64,000 nucleotides of DNA, taken from NCBI GenBank assembly GCA_004194705.1, contig SADC01001285.1:806001-870000 (forward strand). The letters run 5' to 3'. Positions within the stretch are counted from its first letter, which is position 1. Every line of letters starts with the position of its first letter. This document shows positions 49,301 through 51,356 of this stretch, one piece after another. The notes under the pieces were generated by a model that was given only the letters and a program-made list of their open reading frames with translations, did no database searches and had not been told where the DNA came from. The stretch is from Ditylenchus dipsaci. Taxonomy: Eukaryota; Nematoda; Chromadorea; Rhabditida; Anguinidae. The translations under genes were made by a program, and so were the position numbers.

Positions 49301-51324
49301 TTCACATGGGGAACGAAGGCAATTTTTTTCGGATACCACCTCAAAAAAGCCCAAGTTTTTTTAATTTACGACTTTTCATTTGTTTCAGACTGCATCCACA
49401 ACACTCTCACCAACAACATCACTTGTGCTTGCGCCGAAGGATATACTGGAGATTTTTGTGAAGTTGCTCCCTCAAATGCTCCTCTCCTTCTACTCATTTT
49501 CTTGGCCCTTCTCTTCCTGCTATTGACACTATGGTTGGTTTTTAGAGGTTCTCCTCTTTTGTTGGTTTCTCCTTTGCACTTTCCAATGGAAAACAAATCT
49601 TCTAAGTGACCGTTGAACCTAAATTGAAAAAGTGACGCGTTTCTGGCCACCACCCAAAACTTTTCCTGCCAACAAGAAATAAAAGAATTAATCAACTAAG
49701 GGCAGCTTTTATGCTGGATGAAAAATATGAGGCTGGATTTTGGCTGGTGTCACTCTTTTGCTGGTTATTCCCATGGGTATTGGCACTTTCTTCCAGTCGC
49801 TAGTTTAATTCAATTCCATTTTAAAACAGGTTTAGCAAGTGCGAATGCACTTTTCTGGAAACAATGCAAATATGGTTAAAACAAATTGGTTGAATTTTTA
49901 GTTGTCTGCTGTATCTGTGCACTAAATGCCACTGCTTCAAGCGCTACCGTCAGCAACGGGCTTTCCCTGGTCAACACTGGATCAGTCAGCTTCTAGTGAC
50001 AGTGGCGTTTCTGATCTGTACAACAAAGAAATCGGCATTCCCAGAGCTCATCTCAGAGAGGACAATGCTGCACAGTTGGCTAGATACCTAGATGATGGGT
50101 AATTTTTTTCAAAGCGAAGTTACCTTATTTCCTTTAATATTCTCTAAATTTGAAATCGCATTTTTGGCATTCTGCTTTTAACCCACTTTTCGAAGGCTAC
50201 TCTAAGCCAAATAGGCTCTTATTTTGTAACCAATAAGATGAGCTAAAATTTGATGGCTAACTTGTCTAATTGTAGTATTTAAAAAGTGGTCCGAAACAAA
50301 AACCTAAAAACCCGATTTTGAATTAGGGGTGCCACATAATTAGAAAAAAACAGTAGTTAATTTATTATTTTTAAAAATTTCAGACTACGTATTCCTCGAG
50401 CCCATTTGCACGACAATTCTTCAATGGACTCTGGCTCCTCTGAATACACTATCCGTGAAGAAATCGAACGTAGGGTGACTACTGATGTGACCAAAACAGA
50501 GCTGAGAACAGTGACCACAGAAGCAGACGTGCACAATGAAGTGAATGAAAGCAGTTCTTCAAATGTTCACACCGAGTTCTATCCATCTACAACAGCTACA
50601 GCTGGAGTCAACATGTAAGTAATGAGTAGCAATAAAAATGTTTTCATTTTGCAATATTAGGTGTCTATGCGAAGTGGTGCCCACATGGAAGAGCAGGAGC
50701 GAGGGAAAGGTTGGCTCACCAAAAACTAGAAAAAATCTCCTTTCATATTGTAACTTGTTTATTTGTAGTGTTGCCGAATTTGCCAACTCACGAGAATGGC
50801 AGCATGCGCAGTCACAGAGTCAAAGCTCTGCTGCTAACTATGCTCATGGACAGCATGGACATACTGCAACTACAACTATGGGTCATCACTCTGAGGTAAT
50901 TTCGTAAATTGGATTTTAGGTTCTATTCTAAGAGCCGCCCATTTTTTCTTGGTCTCCCTATGTTTTTTTTCCAAAATTGATTATTTTTCATAGTTTAGTA
51001 TAGCAATTTGATTCTAAAAATGCTGGAAACCTGAGGAATTTATATCGATAATTTTGTTTAAAAAAATTCATCTGAAAAAAACCACATGGGGGACCATGGC
51101 AAAGATGGTCTGTCTTCTAAAAAATTTTACTTTGAATCCAATTTATATTTCAGGAACATCAAGATGATCGCTCAATCGGTGCATATTCCGTGGAAGATGA
51201 CGGTGTGTATGACAAATCAGTGCTCATGAAACGCAATCACCAGGTTGATCCTGCTAATGGGATGGAAAAGTTCAGCAGCGAAGTGATCACAAAAAAGAGC
51301 CATTCAGAAACTTTCCACAAGTAA
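6718..51324 (+). CDS. mua-3: MUA-3-like giant EGF/vWA/SEA transmembrane adhesion receptor (whole gene, at least 75 exons, 5' end not found)
   Basis: Joining GT-AG exons gives one long extracellular protein: LDLa-like piece, about 16 EGF-like modules, a vWA domain, about 28 EGF-like modules, two SEA-like domains separated by one EGF-like module, further EGF-like modules, a transmembrane helix and a cytoplasmic tail ending in TAA at 51322-51324. This order is that of nematode MUA-3, which anchors the epidermis to cuticle at hemidesmosome-like fibrous organelles and transmits muscle force. The roughly 50 EGF modules fit MUA-3 better than its shorter relative MUP-4. Most EGF modules begin with a VNEC/INEC-type calcium-binding signature and end in a PGRxC motif. 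Exon phases agree across most junctions. About twenty one-base frame breaks occur. The signal peptide and upstream LDLa modules are missing, and exons seem to be missing at 45554-46426 and 46796-48343. Family assignment is from recognition of the architecture, not from a database search. Confidence 0.85.
7735..7970. mobile_element. TTAA-flanked palindromic MITE, next to a partial second element
   Basis: Arms AGGGCGTACCAGCGCGTTAC and its near complement lie in TTAA. To its left, 7570-7735 is the right half of the element seen complete at 18399-18861 (shared GAGACTATCTCCTTAA). The rest of this 2.1-kb intron is mostly repeats. Confidence 0.6.
8353..8473. repeat. palindromic MITE (GTGCCCGCCAATT family)
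   Basis: AAAGGCGCGTGTCCGTGCGT faces ACGCACGGGCATGC. It contains GTGCCCGCCAATT, also seen as a fragment at about 52500. It abuts the next TTAA element. Confidence 0.6.
8478..8709. mobile_element. TTAA-flanked palindromic MITE, copy 1
   Basis: TTAA at 8474-8477 and 8710-8713. Arms hold CGAACCAGCA and its complement. Nearly identical to the copy at 61159-61391, so recent activity is likely. A truncated third copy lies at about 10986-11115. Confidence 0.85.
8821..9013. mobile_element. TTAA-flanked palindromic MITE
   Basis: TTAA at 8817-8820 and 9014-9017. Long arms start AGGACCATACTTGTTGATGC. Same family as 17608-17729. Confidence 0.85.
9272..9440. mobile_element. TA-flanked palindromic element, CAGTCGA ends
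   Basis: CAGTCGAACCTCCCAATAAC with TA at 9270-9271 and 9441-9442. The interior repeats GATCGTTATTGGGAGG and its complement. Confidence 0.8.
9509..9606 (+). CDS. mua-3: mua-3 exon: linker (tentative)
   Basis: Between TTGTAG and GTAAGT, one frame is open: KGQICARTLFHNSTSP, then a Ser/Thr-rich stretch ending GYVW. It starts in the phase left by the previous exon. Its end phase does not match the next exon, so either a base is missing or the donor differs. Confidence 0.45.
9654..10153 (+). CDS. mua-3: mua-3 exons: EGF-like module 1
   Basis: Exons 9654..9708 and 10053..10153 join in phase 2 to give VNECLDKKLNDCDRNARC, then YECLCPEGFIDTS and WPGRSC. This is a complete calcium-binding EGF-like module with six cysteines. 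The intron between the two halves is occupied by a palindromic repeat (9734-9944). Confidence 0.85.
9734..9944. repeat. inverted repeat inside the EGF-1 intron
   Basis: GGCTCTAGTGGAGAATC faces GATTCTCCACTAGAACC. Inside, CCTTGGTCCCCCTG faces GGGGGACCAAGG. Confidence 0.7.
10435..10665. mobile_element. palindromic MITE in TTTAAA context
   Basis: AGGACCACGCTCACGGTGGT faces CACCGTGAGCAT. The centre has TTGGTTTCTAACAAAAC and its complement. A relative lies at 29336-29550. Confidence 0.65.
11403..11551 (+). CDS. mua-3: mua-3 exon: EGF-like module 2, with frame break
   Basis: The exon starts INECRSPSK and continues, one frame over, as NDCDRNAQCIDEPLGF and CRCRQGFLDNSP to PGRKC. The slip lies in AAAA near 11430; a fifth A would restore the frame. 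Flanks are TTTAG and a GTCTGT donor. Confidence 0.8.
12002..12066 (+). repeat. tRNA-like (SINE-like) segment with intact B box
   Basis: TTAGTGCAGTGGTAAAGCAC is an A-box match; GGGTTCGAGTCCCAA is a full B box. Stems are incomplete and a T run follows within 5 bp. Confidence 0.5.
12175..12375 (+). CDS. mua-3: mua-3 exons: EGF-like module 3
   Basis: Exons 12175..12225 and 12277..12375, split by a 51-bp intron. They give VDECETGEAKCDKHAIC, then YRCKCPEGYIDHS and QPGQHC. All six cysteines are present and phases agree on both sides. Confidence 0.85.
13272..13842. repeat. long palindromic MITE (TGTAGCCCTGCGACTC family)
   Basis: Symmetric about roughly 13556. Arms share GACTCTAGTTTCTAATG, CATACTTTTACCTTTT and TTTTGGCGCAAAT. 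Ends are not sharp. The rest of the intron 12376-14177 is AT-rich with nothing I recognise. Confidence 0.65.
14178..14321 (+). CDS. mua-3: mua-3 exon: EGF-like module 4
   Basis: One phase-1/phase-1 exon after ATTTCAG with a GTAAGT donor. It reads SDCDESSCDPATSQC, CQCRRGYIDADP and PGQSC. It is slightly divergent, lacking the NEC start seen in its neighbours. Confidence 0.85.
16443..16479. repeat. perfect hairpin of GCATGCAT plus C8 and G9
   Basis: GCATGCAT, eight C, AGAA, nine G, then ATGCATGC. It combines a G/C homopolymer stem with an alternating purine-pyrimidine base. Confidence 0.85.
17167..17341. mobile_element. CAGTCGA-ended palindromic element, right TA only
   Basis: CAGTCGAACCTCGGTTATCC faces CCGATAACCGGGTC and TTACTG. 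TA follows at 17342-17343; the left flank is CA. Confidence 0.65.
17608..18074. mobile_element. two adjacent TTAA MITEs sharing one TTAA
   Basis: Element 17608-17729 (AGGACCGTACTTGTTGATGC arms) is followed by TTAA at 17730-17733 and at once by element 17734-18074 (AGGACCATGG against ATGGTCC arms), which ends in TTAA at 18075-18078. Confidence 0.7.
18399..18861. mobile_element. TTAA-flanked element with AGGGAGGGTGAAAGC ends, intact copy
   Basis: TTAA at 18395-18398 and 18862-18865. Ends AGGGAGGGTGAAAGCTGTTA and complement; inner arms carry GATAGTCTCGA. A second copy at 60737-61412 is interrupted. Confidence 0.85.
18991..19143 (+). CDS. mua-3: mua-3 exon: EGF-like module 5
   Basis: Phase-1/phase-1 exon after CATTTCAG. 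It reads DPCQDYTLHDCDSIAEC, FQCRCPKGFIDVSPD and PGRKC. The upstream intron is 4.7 kb, the longest in the gene, and carries many repeats. Confidence 0.85.
19144..21812. other. 2.7-kb intron, mostly unassigned
   Basis: A decayed half of a CAGTCGA-type element lies at about 19700-19850 (GGCGGGAACGAACTT, AAGTCGACTATA). Elsewhere the stretch is AT-rich with no supported gene or clear element. Confidence 0.5.
21813..21962 (+). CDS. mua-3: mua-3 exon: EGF-like module 6
   Basis: Phase-1/phase-1 exon. It reads VNECALGTHECDSNADC, YSCRCKSGWTDVSAS and PGRQC, a complete calcium-binding EGF-like module. Confidence 0.87.
22005..22860 (+). CDS. mua-3: mua-3 exons: EGF-like modules 7 and 8
   Basis: Exons 22005..22095, 22155..22229, 22684..22762 and 22816..22860. 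The first two give DLCKSIDCAPEAEC, CQCTSG and, after the intron, DISKQHGRPPGRVC. A T seems to be missing at about 22092, since GF-V before DIS is the module's usual sequence and would restore phase 0. Then VNECEEHK joins HDCSANAACIDTADAF, CRCNDGYRD and PGRMC. An 8-bp-TSD element (22243-22635) fills the intron before 22684. Confidence 0.8.
22243..22635. mobile_element. hAT-like element, 8-bp TSD TTTCGCAC, built on GATATC
   Basis: TTTCGCAC at 22235-22242 and 22636-22643 flank CAGGGCTGTATC and GATGCAGCCCTG. Subterminal zones repeat GATATCCGA and CCGATATCCGAT. A CCGTATT element (22341-22572) is nested inside. Confidence 0.88.
22914..24212 (+). CDS. mua-3: mua-3 exons: EGF-like modules 9 and 10
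   Basis: Exons 22914..23011, 23060..23173 and 24146..24212. Module 9 reads PECNVNDPMSCDKNKYEVC, CACPNGYSRLPNGKC and has no calcium-binding signature. Module 10 starts VNECQNPRLNDCSQDADC and, after a repeat-filled intron of about 970 bp, finishes YTCQCKSGFADVSP. Phases agree at all junctions. Confidence 0.83.
23320..23810. repeat. inverted repeat with CCCGTCAAAT arms, carrying nested elements
   Basis: CCCGTCAAAATATGTAAATC near 23337 faces its complement near 23780-23805. A TGTAGCCCTGAATCTC palindrome (about 23425-23595) and the hAT-like element 23645-23756 lie within. A relative of the CCCGTCAAAT arms is at 26031-26370, and half of one at about 41297-41340. Confidence 0.7.
23645..23756. mobile_element. 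hAT-like element, 8-bp TSD AACAAGAA, built on TCGAGGCCTCGA
   Basis: AACAAGAA at 23637-23644 and 23757-23764 flank TAAGGTTGTCGAG and CCTCGACAACCCTA. The 112-bp body is almost only GAGTCGA, TCGAGGCCTCGA and CGAAAATTTTCG words. Confidence 0.9.
24260..24678 (+). CDS. mua-3: mua-3 exons: EGF-like modules 11 and 12
   Basis: Exons 24260..24399, 24444..24552 and 24617..24678. Module 11 starts VNECANPK, then slips one base near 24303 (CCCCAAAG) to SLGVDCDSNAVC and YSCRCRPGFADIS. The next exon gives LPGRKC, then module 12: INECLDAKLNDCDENSIC, YTCKCKQGFVDAS and HYPG. Confidence 0.8.
24735..25609 (+). CDS. mua-3: mua-3 exons: EGF-like modules 13 and 14
   Basis: Exons 24735..24906, 25414..25505 and 25553..25609. 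Module 13 reads KCDPAVPNTCGPNAAC, CECLASYSYFGGTC. Module 14 reads ACDSDSDCDRNAIC, FKCQCKPG and, after a 47-bp intron, YHDISPD and PGRVC. Module 13 is the cysteine-spaced type without a calcium signature. Confidence 0.83.
25662..25811 (+). CDS. mua-3: mua-3 exon: EGF-like module 15
   Basis: Phase-1/phase-1 exon. It reads INECASDANECSPFAEC, YSCVCSQGYVDTSS and PGRKC. Confidence 0.87.
25812..27637. other. 1.8-kb intron with two palindromic repeats
   Basis: Inverted repeat 26031-26370 has CCCGTCAAATT arms. MITE 26993-27205 starts AGGACCATTTGCCG and contains AACGAGAATT; its relative is at 33787-34020. The stretch 26400-26990 shows nothing I recognise. Confidence 0.55.
27638..27786 (+). CDS. mua-3: mua-3 exon: EGF-like module 16
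   Basis: Exon after ATTTTAG. It reads SNECLEKALNTCDENADC, YTCQCFNGYIDVSS and PPGRVC. It directly precedes the vWA exons across a 49-bp intron. Confidence 0.87.
27836..28879 (+). CDS. mua-3: mua-3 exons: von Willebrand factor A domain
   Basis: Exons 27836..28024, 28083..28162, 28491..28668 and 28723..28879. The first reads TDLMFLIDGSGSIGSYVF, with DxSxS, the first MIDAS motif. TGLTRTGAAIQ supplies the second (Thr) and AIVLTDGRSQD the third (Asp), so metal binding should be intact. A T seems to be missing in GGTTTTCTG near 28527: the two frames give VLEGF and SERRGARPVTQ. The domain ends RSLIQKLACPAP. vWA domains of this kind bind extracellular-matrix or cuticle proteins. Confidence 0.88.
28933..30368 (+). 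CDS. mua-3: mua-3 exons: cysteine-rich modules after vWA
   Basis: Exons 28933..29068, 29216..29259, 29967..30038, 30092..30207 and 30257..30368. They read GCDRALNEMC, CQCPKKFQRHP; VCNLNPKTRE then ICESTPFGNHRC and CVCPADFSRD; CPSGLERNPHNGKC; PCDVRKREKC and YYTCQCQPGEKRD. These are EGF-like without calcium signatures, a type known from MUA-3/MUP-4. The joint of 28879 to 28933 and that of 30207 to 30257 are each off by one base, so borders there are uncertain. A pair of tRNA-like repeats lies in the 708-bp intron between 29260 and 29966. Confidence 0.65.
29336..29550. repeat. palindromic MITE, relative of 10435-10665
   Basis: Arms carry TGAACTTCTGTACGGATTTT and TTGGTTTCTAACAA with complements near 29470-29530. 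TTAAAGGAGCATGCTCACC marks the left edge. Confidence 0.65.
29628..29887. repeat. inverted pair of tRNA-like segments
   Basis: Plus strand 29628-29695 has TGGTGGCGCAGTAGATAATG and GGTTCGACCCC. Minus strand 29887-29817 has GGTGTCGCAGTGGATGAGC and AGGTTCGACCCGG. Both also share a GCCCAAA word between the boxes. Confidence 0.6.
30423..31419 (+). CDS. mua-3: mua-3 exons: four EGF-like modules
   Basis: Exons 30423..30641, 30991..31302 and 31346..31419. Modules: VNECLSGQNDCAVSAKC to PGRVC; INECTNQLHRCSRNALC, interrupted by an intron with two palindromic repeats, then YICRCKSGYVDFSQ; INECDNPQLNTCHPDAIC to PGRQC; QCEIGKNECDRNAKC, then CICPPGYRDKSPD and PGRVC. One base is missing near 31040 (CAAACCC), between VDFSQ and NEPGLIC. 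Confidence 0.82.
30781..30931. mobile_element. TA-flanked palindromic element, CAGTCGA ends
   Basis: CAGTCGACGCTCTCCATAAC and complement, TA at 30779-30780 and 30932-30933. It splits an EGF module's intron. A CCTTGG/GGGGACCAAG repeat sits just left (30658-30777). Confidence 0.8.
31583..31963. mobile_element. hAT-like element, 8-bp TSD AAATGTAG, built on TTTGTCAAAACGAA
   Basis: AAATGTAG at 31575-31582 and 31964-31971 flank GGCTAGGTGAGAT and complement. Subterminal zones repeat TTTGTCAAAAACGAAA in both orientations. Confidence 0.85.
32344..32502 (+). CDS. mua-3: mua-3 exon: EGF-like module
   Basis: Phase-1/phase-1 exon. It reads IPECDNPSLNDCDSPDRAIC, YLCRCRQGFLDISPN and PGRLC. The usual Asn of NEC is Pro here, so calcium binding may be weakened. 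Confidence 0.87.
32691..32791. mobile_element. TA-flanked palindromic element, CAGTCGA ends
   Basis: CAGTCGAGTCTCGATTTAA and complement. TA at 32689-32690 and 32792-32793. The shortest member seen, 101 bp. Confidence 0.85.
32847..33091. repeat. candidate hAT-like element built on GGAAATTTCGG/CCCGGGA words
   Basis: TAGGCTTGACAGTG faces GAACTGCCAAGCCTA. The interior repeats GGGATTTC, CCCGGGA and CCGAAATCC words. Flanking octamers match poorly, so the class is uncertain. Confidence 0.5.
33446..34411 (+). CDS. mua-3: mua-3 exons: EGF-like module split by a repeat-filled intron
   Basis: Exons 33446..33542 and 34356..34411 join in phase 2 to give DNECTRGTHDCARDGGIC, YTCRCAVS, then YLDVSVD and RPGRNC. 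The 813-bp intron contains two adjacent palindromic repeats (33787-34020 and 34021-34180). Confidence 0.83.
33787..34180. repeat. two adjacent palindromic MITEs
   Basis: 33787-34020 has AGGACCATTGCC arms with GACAGCTTTTTACTC inside. 34021-34180 has GGGCATGCCCGTACG against CGGGCATGCC arms with GGGACCAGCA. Confidence 0.65.
34464..35123 (+). CDS. mua-3: mua-3 exons: four EGF-like modules
   Basis: Exons 34464..34613, 34682..34904 and 34968..35123. Modules: TDECANGQNDCSRDAIC to PGRRC; INECTKQLHDCSPNANC to PGRIC; VDECRLQKHDCHSDAVC, then YTCQCKAQFLDESP and PGRLC; and DECRVDSSTSCKVELNEVC, the first half of the next module. Introns are short (about 60-70 bp) and all phases agree. Confidence 0.88.
35182..35593 (+). 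CDS. mua-3: mua-3 exons: EGF-like modules with clustered frame breaks
   Basis: Exons 35182..35401 and 35451..35593. The first reads KCTCPINYNRD, INECQFPQLNDCHPSAEC, YTCKCRQGFRDLSS, then needs one extra base near 35388 to read PGRNCQP. The second needs about three insertions to read VNECQF, HLNDCHQNAS and LDLEEGFDCKCNQGF, ending RPGRIC. This is the most broken exon of the gene. Confidence 0.75.
35670..36156. mobile_element. TA-flanked CCGTATT element with nested hAT-like insert
   Basis: CCGTATTTATTCTAATAG and complement, TA at 35668-35669 and 36157-36158. It is split by 35771-36012. Confidence 0.75.
35771..36012. mobile_element. hAT-like element built on CAGCCGGCTG
   Basis: TAGGGTAGTAC and GCCACCCTG ends. 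Flanking octamers CTTAACAG and CTTACCAC agree at six of eight. The body repeats CTCAGCC, CAGCCGGCTGA and GGCTGAG. Confidence 0.7.
36252..36816 (+). CDS. mua-3: mua-3 exons: three EGF-like modules
   Basis: Exons 36252..36399, 36457..36666 and 36725..36816. Modules: INECARPDMNSCDKNARC to PGRAC; VNECLDSRLNDCDKIAKC to PGRVC; VNECAIGKNDCDVNADC, then YTCECKPGYTDRSPN and GRVC. No frame break. Confidence 0.88.
37281..37761 (+). CDS. mua-3: mua-3 exons: three EGF-like modules
   Basis: Exons 37281..37348, 37394..37613 and 37661..37761. Modules: VDECKE, then after a missing G near 37303 THTCSPQAECRDLEE, YTCECKDGYVDRSP, PGRIC; CPANHECSSAAVC, YSCSCIPGYLDQSP, GRIC; HCHDPKLNNCSRNAIC, YRCECIRGFL. Confidence 0.83.
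38017..38442. mobile_element. TA-flanked palindromic element, CAGTYGA ends
   Basis: CAGTTGACTCTCGATTTAAG and complement. TA at 38015-38016 and 38443-38444. Arms include CCCAAAAGTTCGTTCCC and GACAGTCTGGTCG, shared with the 3.4-kb element at 2355. Confidence 0.85.
38691..39142 (+). CDS. mua-3: mua-3 exons: EGF-like modules
   Basis: Exons 38691..38760 and 38827..39142. The first gives DKSPVASMRGRVCEPP, closing the previous module after a repeat-filled intron. The second gives PCQDPLLNDCHTSGSC, YTCECLPGYADRSPD, RPG, then slips one base near 38963 to VCVLTEPICLDATRNDCHP and YTCRCRDGYVDQSPN, PGRVC. Confidence 0.82.
39345..39554 (+). pseudogene. possible transposase helix-turn-helix relic inside a CCGTATT-ended element
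   Basis: An open stretch reads RRERKKLAEKVKKSKTFQIM, SVLEDLYRIGWDARKITKE and HTKTVHRNIKKLALTLR. The GWDARKI...HTKTVHRNIKK part resembles the helix-turn-helix of DNA transposases (G-W-x-x-R-x-I ... T-V-x-R-x-I). It lies within the inverted-repeat element 39246-40183, suggesting an internally deleted copy of an autonomous parent. Confidence 0.35.
39815..40046. mobile_element. TA-flanked palindromic element, CAGTGGAACC ends
   Basis: CAGTGGAACCTGGATAAACG and a complement with CGACTG. TA at 39813-39814 and 40047-40048. Nested in 39246-40183. Confidence 0.8.
40415..41051 (+). CDS. mua-3: mua-3 exons: four EGF-like modules
   Basis: Exons 40415..40706 and 40773..41051, fully open. Modules: VNECLDRNLNDCDAIAVC to PGRRC; INECANPSQNNCSRFADC to HPGTVC; INECESPNLNDCHRNAEC to PGRMC; NECQSPRTNDCPANSVC, FKCECKDGFYED. 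Confidence 0.9.
41052..41769. other. 0.7-kb intron with repeat fragments
   Basis: A partial CCCGTCAAAT repeat lies at about 41297-41340 and CCTTGGTCCCCC at about 41470. Nothing else is recognised. Confidence 0.5.
41770..44709 (+). CDS. mua-3: mua-3 exons: cysteine-rich module and first SEA-like domain
   Basis: Exons 41770..42051, 42106..42207 and 44605..44709. DTFDCGLNKCK slips one base near 41850 to SLGEVCVGGSLCACKPSEG. The SEA-like region follows: IPLSLRVLTRNEKPLFYSSE, VFQKDLGRAVGGTVYAPRY, NHPKTVNR, then SWPDGF and, after a slip near 44625, VNFTVGV. The exon ends CDLWDRLMESL. SEA domains occur in membrane-tethered glycoproteins and often self-cleave; I see no clear GSxxV site. The 2.4-kb intron holds an 8-bp-TSD element (42646-44327). 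Confidence 0.8.
42646..44327. mobile_element. 1.7-kb hAT-like element, 8-bp TSD ATCCGGTT, built on GGCCCGGGCC
   Basis: ATCCGGTT at 42638-42645 and 44328-44335 flank CAGGCCTGTGCACGGGCC and complement. The first and last roughly 120 bp repeat GGCCCGGGCC and GGCCGGCC. The AT-rich interior is itself a long inverted repeat (GCAAACAAAAATGGACAAG near 43095, complement near 43905). No transposase frame. Confidence 0.9.
44415..44570. mobile_element. TA-flanked CCGTATT palindromic element
   Basis: CCGTATTTCTTTAATAATGA and complement, TA at 44413-44414 and 44571-44572. It contains ACCCCGGGGT. Confidence 0.8.
44765..45553 (+). CDS. mua-3: mua-3 exons: EGF-like module and second SEA-like domain
   Basis: Exons 44765..44892, 44940..45287, 45370..45451 and 45509..45553. 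SNGAIGGGSLNVASDVDLLD precedes GDLCGGSICNNELGEIC and CGCKEGEKRALSKDRC. The second SEA-like domain reads YPIVGDPQNQNNLVFNETF, YSQECFVSAEVNDIL, SWDTGILYNSTMHFRKGA, IPSDAYTTLVRYIVD, and YLNPYQPNHSLLA. Slips lie near 44840, 45025 and 45155. Confidence 0.78.
45554..46426. other. intron with decayed CCGTATT repeat and tRNA-like segment; exon expected but not found
   Basis: A right-hand CCGTATT end lies at 46381-46389; its left arm is decayed near 45975. TAGCTCAATTGGTTAGAGCG at about 46150 is an A-box match with no B box. The exon carrying the first cysteine of the next EGF module was not located. Confidence 0.5.
46427..46795 (+). CDS. mua-3: mua-3 exons: EGF-like modules after SEA2
   Basis: Exons 46427..46526, 46586..46674 and 46729..46795. 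The first reads NNCHPKGVCIDLGPNAY, CECSAAYRDLNPTD and lacks the first cysteine, so an upstream exon is missing. The next gives KCVPTKNHNECESKEENQC, SENARCIDL, then YKCECNAGFTDASP and IPG. Confidence 0.75.
46796..48343. other. 1.5-kb intron of repeats; exon expected but not found
   Basis: Inverted repeats with GCCTTGGTCCCCCAAGG lie at about 47285-47675, and AGGTATGTGGTGTGCGCGCAT faces ATGCGCGCAC around 47453-47545. A TTGTAGCCC-type palindrome spans about 47870-48250. Confidence 0.5.
48344..48746 (+). CDS. mua-3: mua-3 exons: juxtamembrane EGF-like modules
   Basis: Exons 48344..48397, 48449..48557 and 48612..48746. They read NSTCVNTETQAECQCKKG, GFVDI, RGSEKRLSLGMNPDAYC, INECALGLTN, AAVATCTDLKIGY, and CACPSGYIDGNPSTPGRVC. 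Slips near 48480 and 48650. The first half of the first module is missing upstream. The acceptor at 48611 is uncertain. Confidence 0.65.
49389..49533 (+). CDS. mua-3: mua-3 exon: last EGF-like module and transmembrane helix
   Basis: It reads DCIHNTLTNNITCACAEGY, TGDFCEVAPSN, then a strongly hydrophobic run of about 20 residues starting PLLLLIFLALL and ending TLW. This is the single membrane span. The EGF ends in GDFCE, the classic non-calcium type next to a membrane. Confidence 0.85.
49902..51324 (+). CDS. mua-3: mua-3 exons: cytoplasmic tail
   Basis: Exons 49902..50098, 50384..50614, 50661..50709, 50769..50895 and 51154..51324. They start CLLYLCTKCHCFKRYRQQRA, slip near 49975 to LDQSASSDSGVSDLY, and include two related segments, IPRAHLREDNAAQLARYLD and RIPRAHLHDNSSMDSGS. 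Then come EEIERRVTTDVTKTELRTVT, WQHAQSQSQSSAANYAHGQ and HQDDRSIGAYSVEDDG, ending SETFHK and TAA. The tail is rich in Ser, Thr, Glu and His. In MUA-3 it faces intermediate filaments. The frame of the short exon 50661..50709 is uncertain. Confidence 0.82.
50945..51112. repeat. inverted repeat with CTTGGTCTCCC ends
   Basis: TTTTCTTGGTCTCCC faces GGGGGACCATGGCAAAGA in the last intron. Confidence 0.5.
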
Positions 51325-51350
51325 ATGAGTCAAATTTTGTTAAATGAATT

Positions 51351-51356
51351 AATAAA
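51351..51356 (+). terminator. polyadenylation signal of the mua-3-like gene
   Basis: AATAAA lies 27 bases after the TAA stop. A second AATAAA occurs near 51725. Position fits nematode 3' UTRs, which are often short. Confidence 0.6.

Noticed and set aside
11403..50670. Programmed ribosomal frameshifting as the cause of the frame breaks
   Set aside because: Too many sites, varied contexts, many at homopolymers; sequence error is simpler.
6718..51324. Identification as MUP-4 rather than MUA-3
   Set aside because: MUP-4 has markedly fewer EGF modules as I recall; about 50 here fits MUA-3. A search would settle it.
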